Of a stretch of DNA of 5,415 nucleotides, positions 5,409 to 5,415 are shown in pieces; positions within the stretch are counted from its first letter, which is position 1; each line of letters opens with the position of its first letter. This DNA comes from Acidobacteriota bacterium (GTDB lineage: Bacteria > Acidobacteriota > Vicinamibacteria > Vicinamibacterales > SCN-69-37). Where the stretch lies: NCBI GenBank assembly GCA_021824055.1, contig JAKALV010000233.1, positions 1 through 5,415 of the forward strand, given 5' to 3'. Below the pieces are notes generated by a model. The model did not search any database, was not told the origin of the DNA, and saw only the letters and a program-made list of their open reading frames with translations. The position numbers and the translations under genes are program-made.

Positions 5409-5415
5409 GATGAAT

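Noticed and set aside
5177..5413. Small plus-strand open frame across the end of the FAD gene and the third repeat
   Set aside because: Its first part is out of frame with the flavoprotein and the rest is repeat-encoded peptide with low complexity; nothing supports translation.

Overview
The window is GC-rich bacterial DNA with long open shadow frames opposite every gene, as expected at this base composition. It has four complete protein genes and the first codons of a fifth. Three features together suggest a soil-type Acidobacteriota (Vicinamibacteria-like) or a similar high-GC environmental lineage: the composition, start codons lying a few bases downstream of TACAAT-type -10 boxes with no Shine-Dalgarno sequence, and octameric GGGGCAAA-type repeats between genes. 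This taxonomic placement is inference; no marker gene is present.

Layout. The minus strand carries, in order of transcription: a GcvT-fold aminomethyltransferase-family protein (3510 to 2263), an APC-superfamily amino-acid permease (2166 to 889), a creatininase-family amidohydrolase (786 to 76), and the start of a ketopantoate-reductase-like Rossmann protein (50, running off the window at 1). The plus strand carries one gene divergent from the GcvT-like gene: a PYROXD2/phytoene-desaturase-like FAD oxidoreductase (3666 to 5267).

The three gaps that separate these units (2167-2262, 3511-3665, 5268-5415) are each filled by an inverted repeat built from 8-bp units. The middle one is the most striking. 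It is a 139-bp ungapped palindrome (55 of 69 arm positions symmetric) centred on base 3588. Its outermost bases are the two TACAAT boxes of the divergent genes, and TTTGCC units of the repeat sit at -35 distance on both sides. The copy at 2199-2286 forms a 36-bp hairpin whose three mismatches all become G-U pairs in the minus-strand transcript, and it encodes the last seven residues and the stop codon of the GcvT-like protein. The third copy follows the FAD gene, so that gene is bracketed by 45-bp direct repeats (42 of 45 identical).

How the genes may work together. A permease, a creatininase-family amidohydrolase, a folate-type one-carbon transferase and a flavin oxidoreductase would fit uptake and breakdown of an N-methylated or amide-containing nitrogen compound. 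The divergent GcvT-like/FAD pair shares a symmetric promoter and is the best candidate for co-expression. The substrate cannot be read from the sequence, and each gene also has plausible unrelated roles. The absence of an octamer repeat and the short gaps between permease, amidohydrolase and reductase suggest that those three may be co-transcribed.
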